This document shows positions 1 to 6,470 of a DNA stretch of 9,316 nucleotides, piece by piece. A program made the translations under genes and the position numbers. Origin of the DNA: an uncultured Chlamydiae bacterium. Its GTDB lineage: Bacteria; Chlamydiota; Chlamydiia; Chlamydiales; SM23-39. Location of the stretch: NCBI GenBank assembly GCA_903864395.1, contig CAIPFQ010000172.1, forward strand, positions 1-9,316. The letters run 5' to 3'. The notes beneath the pieces are model-generated. The model made no database searches. It saw only the letters and a program-made list of their open reading frames with translations, and had not been told where the DNA came from. Within the stretch, counting starts at the first letter, position 1. The number at the start of each line of letters is the position of its first letter.

Positions 1-46
1 AAAAAGTTGCAAAGTCGAGAGTATGTAAATTTTTCTTTTTACAGAA

Positions 47-730
47 TTGACAAAAAGTGAGGTTGACAGGCATAGTCGAAGACTTATGTATCCGAATATC
101 AGCGCGATTTTTTGTGTCATTGTCATTATTGGAAACATTATTTCTGCCAAAATGTTCAAGTTGCCCTTGTTTCAAGATTTTAGTATCCCTGCAGGCCTAG
201 TAACATACCCTTTAACGTTTTTTTTAAGCAATTTTGTCACAGAGCTTTACGGATCTGCCTCGTCTAAAAAAATGGTTTACCAAGCTTTTGCCATGAGTCT
301 TCTCGCTTTTTTGCTCATTGAGATGGCTCTTTTTCTTCCAAGCCCTAGTCAGGAAAACGCTGCAGATTTTGCAAAGGTGCTGGGAGTCAACCGAAGTGTG
401 CTCTTGGGCTCTCTCACAGCCTACTTGTTCTCGCAAAGGCTCGATATCTACGTCTATACTTTTATCAAAAAGTGGACAGGGGAAAAACATCTGTGGCTAA
501 GAAATAATGGATCGACTCTCATTGTTCAATTGTGCGATACGGTGATTGCTAATACAATTTTCTTGAAAGTAGGTCTTGGGATGGAATTATTTGAGATGAT
601 TCCAATCATGACATTTTCCTATCTTTACAAATGCTCTTTTAGCCTAGTTTTCACCCCCCTGTTTTATTGCGCCGTCTACTATTTCAAAAAGTTTTTGTTT
701 TACGAGCCCTTAAGTGATCTCAGGTCTTAA
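47..730 (+). CDS. yhhQ: Queuosine precursor transporter, VUT/YhhQ family
   Basis: Probable inner-membrane importer of a queuosine precursor (preQ0/preQ1 or queuine) for modifying tRNA position 34. About six hydrophobic segments are visible, near residues 17-36, 46-66, 75-97, 117-135, 155-175 and 183-212. Family-like signatures are FLSNFVTELYG (59-69), the polar stretch FSQRLDIYVY (128-137) and LWLRNNGSTLIVQLCDT (149-165). At 227 residues the length matches the family (E. coli YhhQ is about 221). The start is uncertain. TTG at 47 adds 13 mostly polar residues, while ATG at 86 would give 214 residues starting just before the first membrane segment. Neither has a strong ribosome-binding site, and an in-frame stop lies at 26-28. 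From memory, the C. trachomatis homologue was reported to import queuine itself. Substrate cannot be decided from this sequence. The stop codon overlaps that of the convergent ATPase gene. Confidence 0.85.
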   Translation: MTKSEVDRHSRRLMYPNISAIFCVIVIIGNIISAKMFKLPLFQDFSIPAGLVTYPLTFFLSNFVTELYGSASSKKMVYQAFAMSLLAFLLIEMALFLPSPSQENAADFAKVLGVNRSVLLGSLTAYLFSQRLDIYVYTFIKKWTGEKHLWLRNNGSTLIVQLCDTVIANTIFLKVGLGMELFEMIPIMTFSYLYKCSFSLVFTPLFYCAVYYFKKFLFYEPLSDLRS

Positions 731-845
731 GGTCTGAGCGCGTAGATAAGAAGCCCAATCGATGAGCCTGCTGGGGAACCCGAGTTCTTTTTCTGCCTGT
801 CGCAGGGCTCTTTCTTCTCGTTCAAGGGTGACGGGATCATCTTTT
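710..845 (-). other. Frame-shifted C-terminal remnant of the DUF4143 ATPase
   Basis: Read on the minus strand one base back from the ATPase frame, starting just after a run of four A (T at 842-845 on the plus strand), this stretch gives DDPVTLEREERALRQAEKE followed by LGFPSRLIDWASYLRAQ, and stops at 710-712. The charged REERALRQAEKELG helix is what this family carries directly after its IQV strand. The annotated frame instead gives a low-quality tail (KMIPSPLNEKKEP and onward). Adding one A to the run would join the two and give a gene of 710-1977 that overlaps the transporter's end by 21 bases. A deletion in a homopolymer, a sequencing error and ribosomal slippage are all possible. Confidence 0.65.
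719..738. terminator. Hairpin centred on the two convergent stop codons
   Basis: An 8-base stem (719-726 with 731-738) encloses the loop TTAA at 727-730. Five outer pairs, CTCAG/CTGAG, are exact, two inner pairs are G-U wobbles in RNA, and the last is C-G. The loop contains both TAA stop codons: 728-730 on the plus strand for the transporter and 727-729 on the minus strand for the ATPase. No T-run follows on either strand, so it is not a canonical intrinsic terminator. It may still mark the ends of the two transcripts. Confidence 0.35.
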
Positions 846-1977
846 CCCAAACAACCTGGATGATTTCATATTTTCCCGCTTGATCGTGCGTGACAAAATC
901 AATCTCGTATCCATCGGATGTGTGATAATAGAATATTTTCTTTCGTTCACGGCGCAAGTCCAAATACACTTGATTTTCTAAAAGTTTTCTTAAATTATCA
1001 GACAGATTAAAGGTGTTTGCAGCAATCAGCCCATTGTCAATGGCGTATATTTTTTTTGGAATATTTTGCATCTGCCGTAAGGATTCTGTGAAAATTGGCA
1101 CTGTAAAAATAAGGAATGCATCCTCTAGATAGGTGAGATAAGAATAAATAGTATCCTTGCCTACTTTATGCCCTTGGCTTTTGATGTCATTATAAAACTT
1201 GTTAACGGAGAACGGGCAAGAAACATTTTTCAGCGTGCATTGAATCAAATATTTTAAAAGAAAAATATTGCTTATTTGATGACGTTCAACAACGTCTCTA
1301 AAAATGACTGTTTCGACATAATTTTGCAGCGATTCTATCTGTTCGTTCGATGACATGGATTGGATCCCAGGAAATCCCCCTCTTCGGAAATAATCCAATA
1401 AATAACTCCGATGCAGATCGGCGGATTTTTTTTCAAACGGCTTAGAGGGCTTTTGAAGATGATGGGCGTCTAGATACTCCATGTAGCTGTAGGGATAAAT
1501 CTCGATGACCAAAGAGCGCCCGCGCAGCGATGTCGCAATTTCTTTGCTTAATAATTTCGCTGAAGAGCCTGTTACATAGATTTGAATTTTCTTTGTGTCC
1601 AAAATTCTTCTAAGAACGACAGGCCATCCTTCTACATTTTGCACTTCATCGAGAAACAGAAAACAACAATGATTGTGATTCTGAGGGTGCAGCGTATACC
1701 AGGCATCGATCATTTGCCCCATTGTCTTATGATCAAGGGGAAGAAGCCTGTCATCTTCAAAGTTGAGATACAAAATTCGCTCGATGGGCAGGCCTTCTAA
1801 GACCAGTTTTCGAATGGTCTGAAACAAGAAAAAAGTTTTTCCTGAGCGGCGCATTCCTATTGCGACCTTAATAATATGGCTCGCCTCCGGGAATGTGTAT
1901 TCGCGATGGGTGCTTTTTGCGGTGGTCGCAAGAGCGTCCTGAAATTCTTCTTGCAGCGTCTCAATGATCTCAAACAT
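727..1977 (-). CDS. AAA family ATPase with DUF4143 domain, C-terminus frameshifted
   Basis: A P-loop ATPase of the AAA_14 plus DUF4143 type. These genes are common, sporadically distributed and of unknown function. Walker A is GMRRSGKT (41-48). YLNFEDDRL is at 70-78. Walker B is CCFLFLDEVQ (104-113, acidic pair D110-E111). VTGSSAKLLS (135-144) is the sensor-like strand, and RGGFPG is at 199-204. The DUF4143 part follows: VETVIFRDVVERHQI (221-235), a helix-turn-helix-like stretch at 256-290, and the nuclease-fold-like end YEIDFV (357-362) with EIIQVVWE (371-378). That end has Q where active PD-(D/E)XK enzymes have the ExK lysine. After E378 the frame reads as nonsense, while the -1 frame continues family-like sequence, so one base seems lost near 842-845. 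The start ATG at 1975-1977 is preceded by AAAGG on the minus strand, only two bases from the ATG. Family confidence is high; whether the protein is functional is unknown. Confidence 0.85.
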   Translation of the reverse strand: MFEIIETLQEEFQDALATTAKSTHREYTFPEASHIIKVAIGMRRSGKTFFLFQTIRKLVLEGLPIERILYLNFEDDRLLPLDHKTMGQMIDAWYTLHPQNHNHCCFLFLDEVQNVEGWPVVLRRILDTKKIQIYVTGSSAKLLSKEIATSLRGRSLVIEIYPYSYMEYLDAHHLQKPSKPFEKKSADLHRSYLLDYFRRGGFPGIQSMSSNEQIESLQNYVETVIFRDVVERHQISNIFLLKYLIQCTLKNVSCPFSVNKFYNDIKSQGHKVGKDTIYSYLTYLEDAFLIFTVPIFTESLRQMQNIPKKIYAIDNGLIAANTFNLSDNLRKLLENQVYLDLRRERKKIFYYHTSDGYEIDFVTHDQAGKYEIIQVVWEKMIPSPLNEKKEPCDRQKKNSGSPAGSSIGLLIYALRP

Positions 1978-1984
1978 GACCTTT

Positions 1985-2035
1985 CTATCCTTCCTTGTCT
2001 ATAAGGACAAGGATAGCATTTTGTATCCTTATAGA
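1985..2035. promoter_or_regulatory. Operator-like inverted-repeat array upstream of the DUF4143 ATPase
   Basis: Two overlapping perfect inverted repeats lie 15-58 bases upstream of the ATPase start. The first pairs TCCTTGTC (1992-1999) with GACAAGGA (2006-2013) across six bases. The second pairs TCTATAAGGA (1998-2007) with TCCTTATAGA (2026-2035) across 18 bases. The heptamer TATCCTT occurs at 1986-1992 and 2024-2030, and in reverse at 2009-2015. The arms share bases, so the two pairings would exclude each other in RNA. The position suits an operator or self-regulatory site for the ATPase, and hemW reads away from it. No convincing -35/-10 pair could be fixed. The function is inferred from symmetry and position only. 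Confidence 0.5.
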
Positions 2036-2067
2036 AAAGGAAATAAAAATTGAAAAACCCTCCCCAA

Positions 2068-3192
2068 TCAAATCAGATCGCTCGCAATGGCATCGTAGAA
2101 AAGAGCCCCTTTAGGGGTTAGGCGGATTTTGTTTGTATCTTGCAAAATAGATCCATTTTGCACCCATGAATCTAAAGCTTTTTTTAATTCTTCTGGAAGG
2201 GGTGAAAAGTCCTTCAGGGGCACACCTTCGAAAAGGCGCAGATGCACGGCAAAGCGCTCTTTGAGGCTCTCTAGCAAAGGGAGCTTTTCGCGAAATGAAA
2301 TAGGGCTTTTTCCCTCTTTTAATATCCTGGCGTAGCGCTGGAGGTTTGCGATATTTTGGAATCGTTCCCCCTCCCAAAAACTAAAGGCTGAAGGGCCAAG
2401 GCCCAAGAAAGGACGCCCTGTCCAATAGCCTGTATTATGGATCGCCTGAAAGCCCCCTTTCGCAAACGCCGAAATTTCATACCGTTTTAGTCCAAGCCTT
2501 TCCAAAGTTTCAATCGCCATTTCAAGAAGGCGCAAGCTCGTCTCTCCATCGGGGATCATTAAACTTTTCCTTCGCTTGTAAAACGAAGTATGTGGCTCAA
2601 TCGTCAGATTGTAGAGGGAAAGATGGGTGATCGGCAGATCTTTGAGTTGACTCAATGTATAAAGCCAGCTCGCCTCCGTTTGATCAGGCAGATCGTACAT
2701 GAGGTCGATGGAAATGTTTTCAAATCCTGCCGTATGAGCTTCAAAAATTGCTTCCTTGGCTCTTTTGGCCAGATGAGCTCTTTCTAACACCGCCAGCGAG
2801 CGATCATCGAGAGATTGGACGCCGAGGCTCAAACGATTGATTCCCATTTTTCGCAAACGAGAAAAAAGAGCCAAAGAACACTCTTCTGGATTGGCTTCGA
2901 TGGTGATTTCGCAATTGACCTCTAAACACAGTCCGCTTCTTTGAACTAAATTGAGAATCTCTTCAATGCCCTCTGGCGCAAAAAGGGTCGGAGTGCCCCC
3001 TCCAAAATAAAGAGAGGCTATTTTTTTTGTTCCGAGTTTGGAAACTTGCTGTTCCCACTCTCGAGCCATAGCTTCTGCAAAAACATTTTTTAATCCCTGT
3101 TTGTCAGGGATTACATAAAAGTGACAATAGGGGCACTTTCTCTTACAGAACGGGATATGAAAGTAGATCGAAGCGCTACCAGTTGTCGGCAT
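2068..3192 (-). CDS. hemW: HemW-type radical SAM protein (HemN-like, heme chaperone)
   Basis: A cytosolic radical SAM protein of the HemW branch. HemW binds heme and is thought to deliver it to respiratory proteins. It lacks the coproporphyrinogen oxidase activity of true HemN, although homologues are often annotated hemN. With the start at 3192 the protein has 374 residues, close to E. coli HemW (about 378). The cluster motif is FCKRKCPYCHF (15-25, Cys16, Cys20, Cys23). LYFGGGTPTLF (61-71) is the SAM-binding glycine motif. RLSLGVQSLDD lies at 120-130. HNTGYW (252-257) is the HNxxYW signature tied to heme binding in HemW. A C-terminal HemN_C-like region ends in LTPKGALFYD (358-367). An upstream in-frame start at 3357 was not used because it adds 55 basic residues read through the neighbouring gene. 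The start overlaps the end of the coiled-coil gene by 17 bases, suggesting translational coupling. It is the counterpart of chlamydial CT052. Confidence 0.9.
   Translation of the reverse strand: MPTTGSASIYFHIPFCKRKCPYCHFYVIPDKQGLKNVFAEAMAREWEQQVSKLGTKKIASLYFGGGTPTLFAPEGIEEILNLVQRSGLCLEVNCEITIEANPEECSLALFSRLRKMGINRLSLGVQSLDDRSLAVLERAHLAKRAKEAIFEAHTAGFENISIDLMYDLPDQTEASWLYTLSQLKDLPITHLSLYNLTIEPHTSFYKRRKSLMIPDGETSLRLLEMAIETLERLGLKRYEISAFAKGGFQAIHNTGYWTGRPFLGLGPSAFSFWEGERFQNIANLQRYARILKEGKSPISFREKLPLLESLKERFAVHLRLFEGVPLKDFSPLPEELKKALDSWVQNGSILQDTNKIRLTPKGALFYDAIASDLI
3091..3113. repeat. Perfect 9-bp hairpin inside the 5' part of hemW
   Basis: TAATCCCTG (3091-3099) is the exact reverse complement of CAGGGATTA (3105-3113), with a five-base loop. 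It lies about 80-100 bases into hemW and encodes residues around VIPDKQGL, just after the radical SAM cysteine cluster. In the hemW transcript it is followed by an A-run, so it does not resemble an intrinsic terminator. No T-run follows on the plus strand either. It may be chance or may affect translation or mRNA stability. Confidence 0.45.
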
Positions 3193-3685
3193 CAGGGTCT
3201 TCGAGGATTCCTCTTTTCCAGCGGTTGCGATCGGAAAAAGGATCTTCCTCATCCTCTTCCTCAACAGTGGGAGGCTCTTCATCGCTGCCACTCTCTGTCT
3301 CTTCTTCCACAGTGGTTTCCATATTGAAACTATCCGTTTCCATATCAAGCCCCGCATCAGTCAAATTGTCCCCTGCCTCCATGTCAGGCAGTGTGTTTGG
3401 CTCCGCATACGCTTGGCGCGCCGTCGAGCGTTTTGGCGTGACGTACTCTTCCGTCTCTCCGCTCTCTTTCATGTAGCGAAGCCGCTCTTTTTCCTCTTCG
3501 ACTTTAATCTGTAAAGATCGAATTTCTTCTCGATGTTTGTCGACGTCTTTTTTAGGAACAAGACCCAGATTCATCCATTGCTCTAAGTCTTCGAGTTCCG
3601 TTTCTAGTTTTTTCAGTCTTTCGCTTTTGATATTCATGATTTTTCCAAAAATTTCCTGTATTGAAAGAAATGCCTTGCGAAACAT
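3176..3685 (-). CDS. Acidic coiled-coil protein, positional counterpart of chlamydial CT053
   Basis: Function unknown. The 169-residue reading begins with a short amphipathic stretch (MFRKAFLSIQEIFGKI). A charged coiled-coil segment follows from about 18 to 75, including KSERLKKLETELEDLEQW and VPKKDVDKHREEI. A low-complexity acidic tail then runs from about 95, with 7-residue-spaced MET repeats (DMETDSF, NMETT) and runs such as TVEEEDEEDPF. The last residues are WKRGILEDPDADNW. A second start at 3637 (MNIKSERLKK) has GGA about seven bases upstream and could be the true one, giving 153 residues. No signal peptide, membrane segment or cysteine is present. The slot between hemW and sucA matches CT053 of C. 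trachomatis, which I recall was reported as a candidate type III secretion substrate; treat that as memory, not evidence. Its end overlaps hemW by 17 bases and it is divergent from sucA. Confidence 0.75.
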   Translation of the reverse strand: MFRKAFLSIQEIFGKIMNIKSERLKKLETELEDLEQWMNLGLVPKKDVDKHREEIRSLQIKVEEEKERLRYMKESGETEEYVTPKRSTARQAYAEPNTLPDMEAGDNLTDAGLDMETDSFNMETTVEEETESGSDEEPPTVEEEDEEDPFSDRNRWKRGILEDPDADNW

Positions 3686-3815
3686 TTTCCTATCGTACCC
3701 ACTTATAAAAGTACAACATTTTCTTCTTCTTAGTTCCGTCTGTGTCTTGACGGATTGCGTATTTTACGCCAACTTCTCATTTGAAGTAAAGGGTTTTTCT
3801 GATATCTGAAAAGAA
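3686..3815. promoter_or_regulatory. Divergent spacer with candidate promoter and operator elements
   Basis: This 130-base gap separates the minus-strand coiled-coil/hemW pair from the plus-strand suc operon, so both promoters should lie here. On the plus strand TTGACG (3747-3752) resembles a -35 box, but the hexamer at normal spacing (near 3770) is a poor -10. A perfect inverted repeat, GCGTA-TTT-TACGC, sits at 3757-3769 directly after it. On the minus strand TATAAG (3702-3707) could be a -10 for the coiled-coil gene, without a good -35. No terminator or small gene is seen. Chlamydial promoters often match the consensus poorly, so none of these is firm. Confidence 0.45.
3795..3812. promoter_or_regulatory. 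Near-palindrome covering the sucA ribosome-binding region
   Basis: TTTTC-T-GATATC-T-GAAAA reads almost the same on both strands, with one T/T mismatch on each side of the GATATC centre. It ends three bases before the sucA ATG (3816) and includes the only purine-rich stretch (GAAAAGAA) that could serve as a ribosome-binding site. It could be a DNA-binding site or an RNA fold masking translation initiation. The evidence is symmetry and position only. Confidence 0.35.
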
Positions 3816-6470
3816 ATGCACCCTTTTCCAGATTACGCCCAGCTCGCCAACCTCTCTTTCATCGAAGAGCAGTATAGTCGCTATACAAAAAATCCAGAAA
3901 GCGTAGACCCCTCGTGGCGCCATTTTTTTGAGGGCGTTGATTTTGCCTCCGCCCTTCCTTCGCAAATAGCAAAGGTCGAAAAAAGCTTTGCTATTGGGTC
4001 CATTGAGAAACTGGTGGACGCATACCGGCGCTACGGCCATCTGAGCACCTCTGTGAATCCTCTGATTGCGGAAAAAATTGTTTGTCCAGAGCTAGATCCT
4101 GCGCGCTACGGGCTGTCCGAGGGGATATATCCGGCTTTGGGATTTTGTCAAACCCCTTTAGCGCCGCTCTCAGAGGTGATCGCAGCCCTTCAAAAAATTT
4201 ATGCTTCTCGCATTGGATTTGAATACATGGGGTTGGATCGCCCAGGGTTTGAAGAATGGATGCAAAAGCGACTCGAGCCTCGCTATGCCATTGTTGCCTC
4301 TTGCGAAGAAAAGCTTAACCTTTTAAGCGATCTGAATCGCTCCGAACTGTTTGAAACGTTTCTCCACACCCGTTGTACGGGGCAAACCCGTTTTTCTTTG
4401 GAGGGGCTGGAGACGGCGATCCCTGTCCTTGGCAAGCTCCTTGAGCAAGGGGGAGAGATGGGTGTTGAGGATGCGTGGATTGGGATGGCGCATCGAGGCA
4501 GGCTCAATGTTTTAGTCAATATTCTCAATAAGCCTCTTTCTGCTCTTTTTGCGGAGTTTGAAAATGACTTAACGCTTTCATTGCCTGGCAATGACGATGT
4601 GAAGTATCACATGGGGTGGATCGGAGAATATTCCAGTCCGAAAGGAAAAAAGGTTCGCGTGGGATTTCCTGCCAACCCCTCCCATCTCGAATCGGTGGAC
4701 CCTGTGCTTCTTGGGACTGCGCGGGCGATTCAAGGGCAAAATAAGAATGCCAGCCAAGTGCTTCCGATTTTAGTGCATGGGGATGCCGCTTTCGCAGGAC
4801 AAGGCGTTGTTTACGAATCCATGCAGCTTATGCGTCTTCCTGGCTATTTTGTTGGCGGGGTGATTCACCTCGTCTTGAATAATCAGATTGGCTATACAAC
4901 AACGCCTTCCGAGGGCAGATCGACTCGCTATTGCACAGACATTGCCAAAACGTTTGGGATTCCCGTCTTACATCTCAATGCGGAAGATCCAGAAAGCTGT
5001 GTGTTTGCAGCAAAACTTGCCGTTGAGATTCGGCAGCAGTTTCAGACAGATGTGATTTTAGATCTCATTGGCTATCGAAAATATGGGCACAACGAAGGGG
5101 ACGAGCCTGCCTATACGCAGCCGATCCAATATCAGATGATTCGCTCAAAACCTTCTATTCGACAAATATACTCTGCAGCACTGATTGCTGAAAAAATACT
5201 GGATCAGAGCGCGGTGAGTGAAGGAGAAGAAAAATGGAAAGAGACCCTTCGCAAAGAGTGGGAAGCTATGCAATCTTTGCCGCAGCCGCCTGTGCCACAA
5301 GGCGCCTCTTTTTCCCCTTTCCTTTCGATTCCTACAGGGGTAGAGCTAAAAATTCTTCGAGAGGCGATTGAAAAATTTTGCCAGATCCCTGAAGGGTTTC
5401 ATCTGCATCCTAAATTAGAAAAATGGCTTCAGGATCGAAAGAAAATGGTCGAGGGCCCTGTCGATTGGTCGACGGGAGAGTTTTTAGCCTTTGCTTCTTT
5501 GCTAGAGCAGGGCACTTTGATTCGTTTAGCAGGGCAAGATTCGCGCCGAGGGACGTTTAGCCAGCGCCATATTGTGTGGACAGATGCGGAAAATGGAAAA
5601 ACCTATTGTCCGATGCAAAGTGGGTTTGAGGCCATTAATTCGCCTTTGACAGAATATGCAGGGCTCGGCTTCGAATATGGCTATAGCTCTGCATCGCCCA
5701 AGACGCTCGTTCTTTGGGAGGCGCAGTATGGTGATTTTGACAACGGAGCGCAAATTATTATCGATCAGTACATCGCGTCCGCACAGCAAAAATGGAATGT
5801 TTGTTCCTCGATTGTTTTGCTTTTGCCTCACGGCTACGAAGGGGCGGGCCCCGAGCACAGCTCGGCTCGGCTCGAAAGGTTTTTACAGCTTTGCGCGAAA
5901 AATAATATGCAAATTGTCAACGCCTCGACGAGCGCGCAATATTTTCATTTGCTGCGACGCCAAGGGATGCGTGAAGAAAAAAGACCCCTCATTGTCTTTA
6001 CGCCCAAAGCCCTTTTGCGCTCCAGTGTCAATATGAGTCCGATCGCTGAACTGACTACAAGCTCGTTTCAAGAAATTCTTGGCGATCCAATGATGGCTGC
6101 AGGTTTTTTGGAAAAAATGATTTTTTGCTCGGGCAAAGTCTATTATGACCTTGTTGCAGAAAGGGAGAAGCGCAAAGAAAAAATCCCCATTGTGCGCTTG
6201 GAGCAATTGTATCCCTTGCATGAAAAGAGGTTGCGCGAAGAGATAGCAAAATATAAAGGGCTCAAAGAAATTCTTTGGGTGCAAGAGGAGCCTGAGAATA
6301 TGGGTGCGTGGAGCTTTTTAGCCTTGCAGCTCCAGGCGATGATTCCTCAGGGAGTGCAGCTTCGCTGTGTGAGCCGCCCTCCGAACTCTACTCCTGCGAC
6401 GGGATCGCATCGCAAACACAAAGAAGAACAAACATCTCTGATTGAGGCGGTATATGAAAATAGACATTAA
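3816..6470 (+). CDS. sucA: 2-oxoglutarate dehydrogenase E1 component
   Basis: Thiamine-diphosphate-dependent E1 of the 2-oxoglutarate dehydrogenase complex. It decarboxylates 2-oxoglutarate and passes the succinyl group to the lipoyl arm of E2. At 884 residues it is complete (E. coli SucA is 933). The N-terminal segment [20 protein letters not shown] (12-31) is the short domain typical of OGDH E1 and used for E2 contact. Active-site region motifs are [11 protein letters not shown] (223-233), NPSHLE (287-292), the ThDP/Mg motif GDAAFAGQG (322-330) with NNQ (355-357), and [11 protein letters not shown] (422-432). The transketolase-like C-terminal half carries [13 protein letters not shown] (573-585), [12 protein letters not shown] (635-646) and [18 protein letters not shown] (672-689). 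The ATG follows a weak purine stretch. Its last 17 bases contain the sucB start, so the two are translated together. It corresponds to CT054. No defect is seen. Confidence 0.97.
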   Translation: MHPFPDYAQLANLSFIEEQYSRYTKNPESVDPSWRHFFEGVDFASALPSQIAKVEKSFAIGSIEKLVDAYRRYGHLSTSVNPLIAEKIVCPELDPARYGLSEGIYPALGFCQTPLAPLSEVIAALQKIYASRIGFEYMGLDRPGFEEWMQKRLEPRYAIVASCEEKLNLLSDLNRSELFETFLHTRCTGQTRFSLEGLETAIPVLGKLLEQGGEMGVEDAWIGMAHRGRLNVLVNILNKPLSALFAEFENDLTLSLPGNDDVKYHMGWIGEYSSPKGKKVRVGFPANPSHLESVDPVLLGTARAIQGQNKNASQVLPILVHGDAAFAGQGVVYESMQLMRLPGYFVGGVIHLVLNNQIGYTTTPSEGRSTRYCTDIAKTFGIPVLHLNAEDPESCVFAAKLAVEIRQQFQTDVILDLIGYRKYGHNEGDEPAYTQPIQYQMIRSKPSIRQIYSAALIAEKILDQSAVSEGEEKWKETLRKEWEAMQSLPQPPVPQGASFSPFLSIPTGVELKILREAIEKFCQIPEGFHLHPKLEKWLQDRKKMVEGPVDWSTGEFLAFASLLEQGTLIRLAGQDSRRGTFSQRHIVWTDAENGKTYCPMQSGFEAINSPLTEYAGLGFEYGYSSASPKTLVLWEAQYGDFDNGAQIIIDQYIASAQQKWNVCSSIVLLLPHGYEGAGPEHSSARLERFLQLCAKNNMQIVNASTSAQYFHLLRRQGMREEKRPLIVFTPKALLRSSVNMSPIAELTTSSFQEILGDPMMAAGFLEKMIFCSGKVYYDLVAEREKRKEKIPIVRLEQLYPLHEKRLREEIAKYKGLKEILWVQEEPENMGAWSFLALQLQAMIPQGVQLRCVSRPPNSTPATGSHRKHKEEQTSLIEAVYENRH
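6444..6456 (+). promoter_or_regulatory. sucB ribosome-binding site and start codon inside the sucA end
   Basis: GAGG at 6444-6447 lies six bases before ATG at 6454-6456. This fixes the sucB start 12 bases downstream of an in-frame TTG at 6442, which would add only four residues and has no such site. The protein then starts [13 protein letters not shown], as lipoyl domains of this family do. The whole element is within the last codons of sucA, which favours translational coupling. Confidence 0.75.

Noticed and set aside
47..90. Two TTGACA hexamers (47-52, 63-68), the second spaced 16 bases from TATGTA (85-90), as a promoter
   Set aside because: They lie at and just after the transporter start, so a transcript from there would begin inside the gene. 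Two matches in AT-rich DNA are weak evidence.
842..846. Programmed -1 frameshifting signal in the ATPase
   Set aside because: GAAAAG allows a single tRNA-Lys slip but is not the usual A-AAA-AAG heptamer, and I saw no clear stimulatory stem just downstream. A plain mutation or sequencing error is simpler.
3193..3357. A 55-codon N-terminal extension of hemW starting at 3357
   Set aside because: It is read in another frame through the acidic coiled-coil gene, giving artificial basic sequence. HemW proteins normally begin close to the YFHIPFC strand, which fits the start at 3192.
3183..3476. A 97-codon plus-strand frame rich in serine opposite the coiled-coil gene
   Set aside because: The serine runs are the reverse complement of the GAA/GAG acidic tail codons. 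There is no ribosome-binding site and no family character.
5860..5874. Three tandem copies of GCTCG within sucA, a possible slippage repeat
   Set aside because: They encode part of the strongly conserved [11 protein letters not shown] motif, so the repeat is explained by protein constraint and codon choice.
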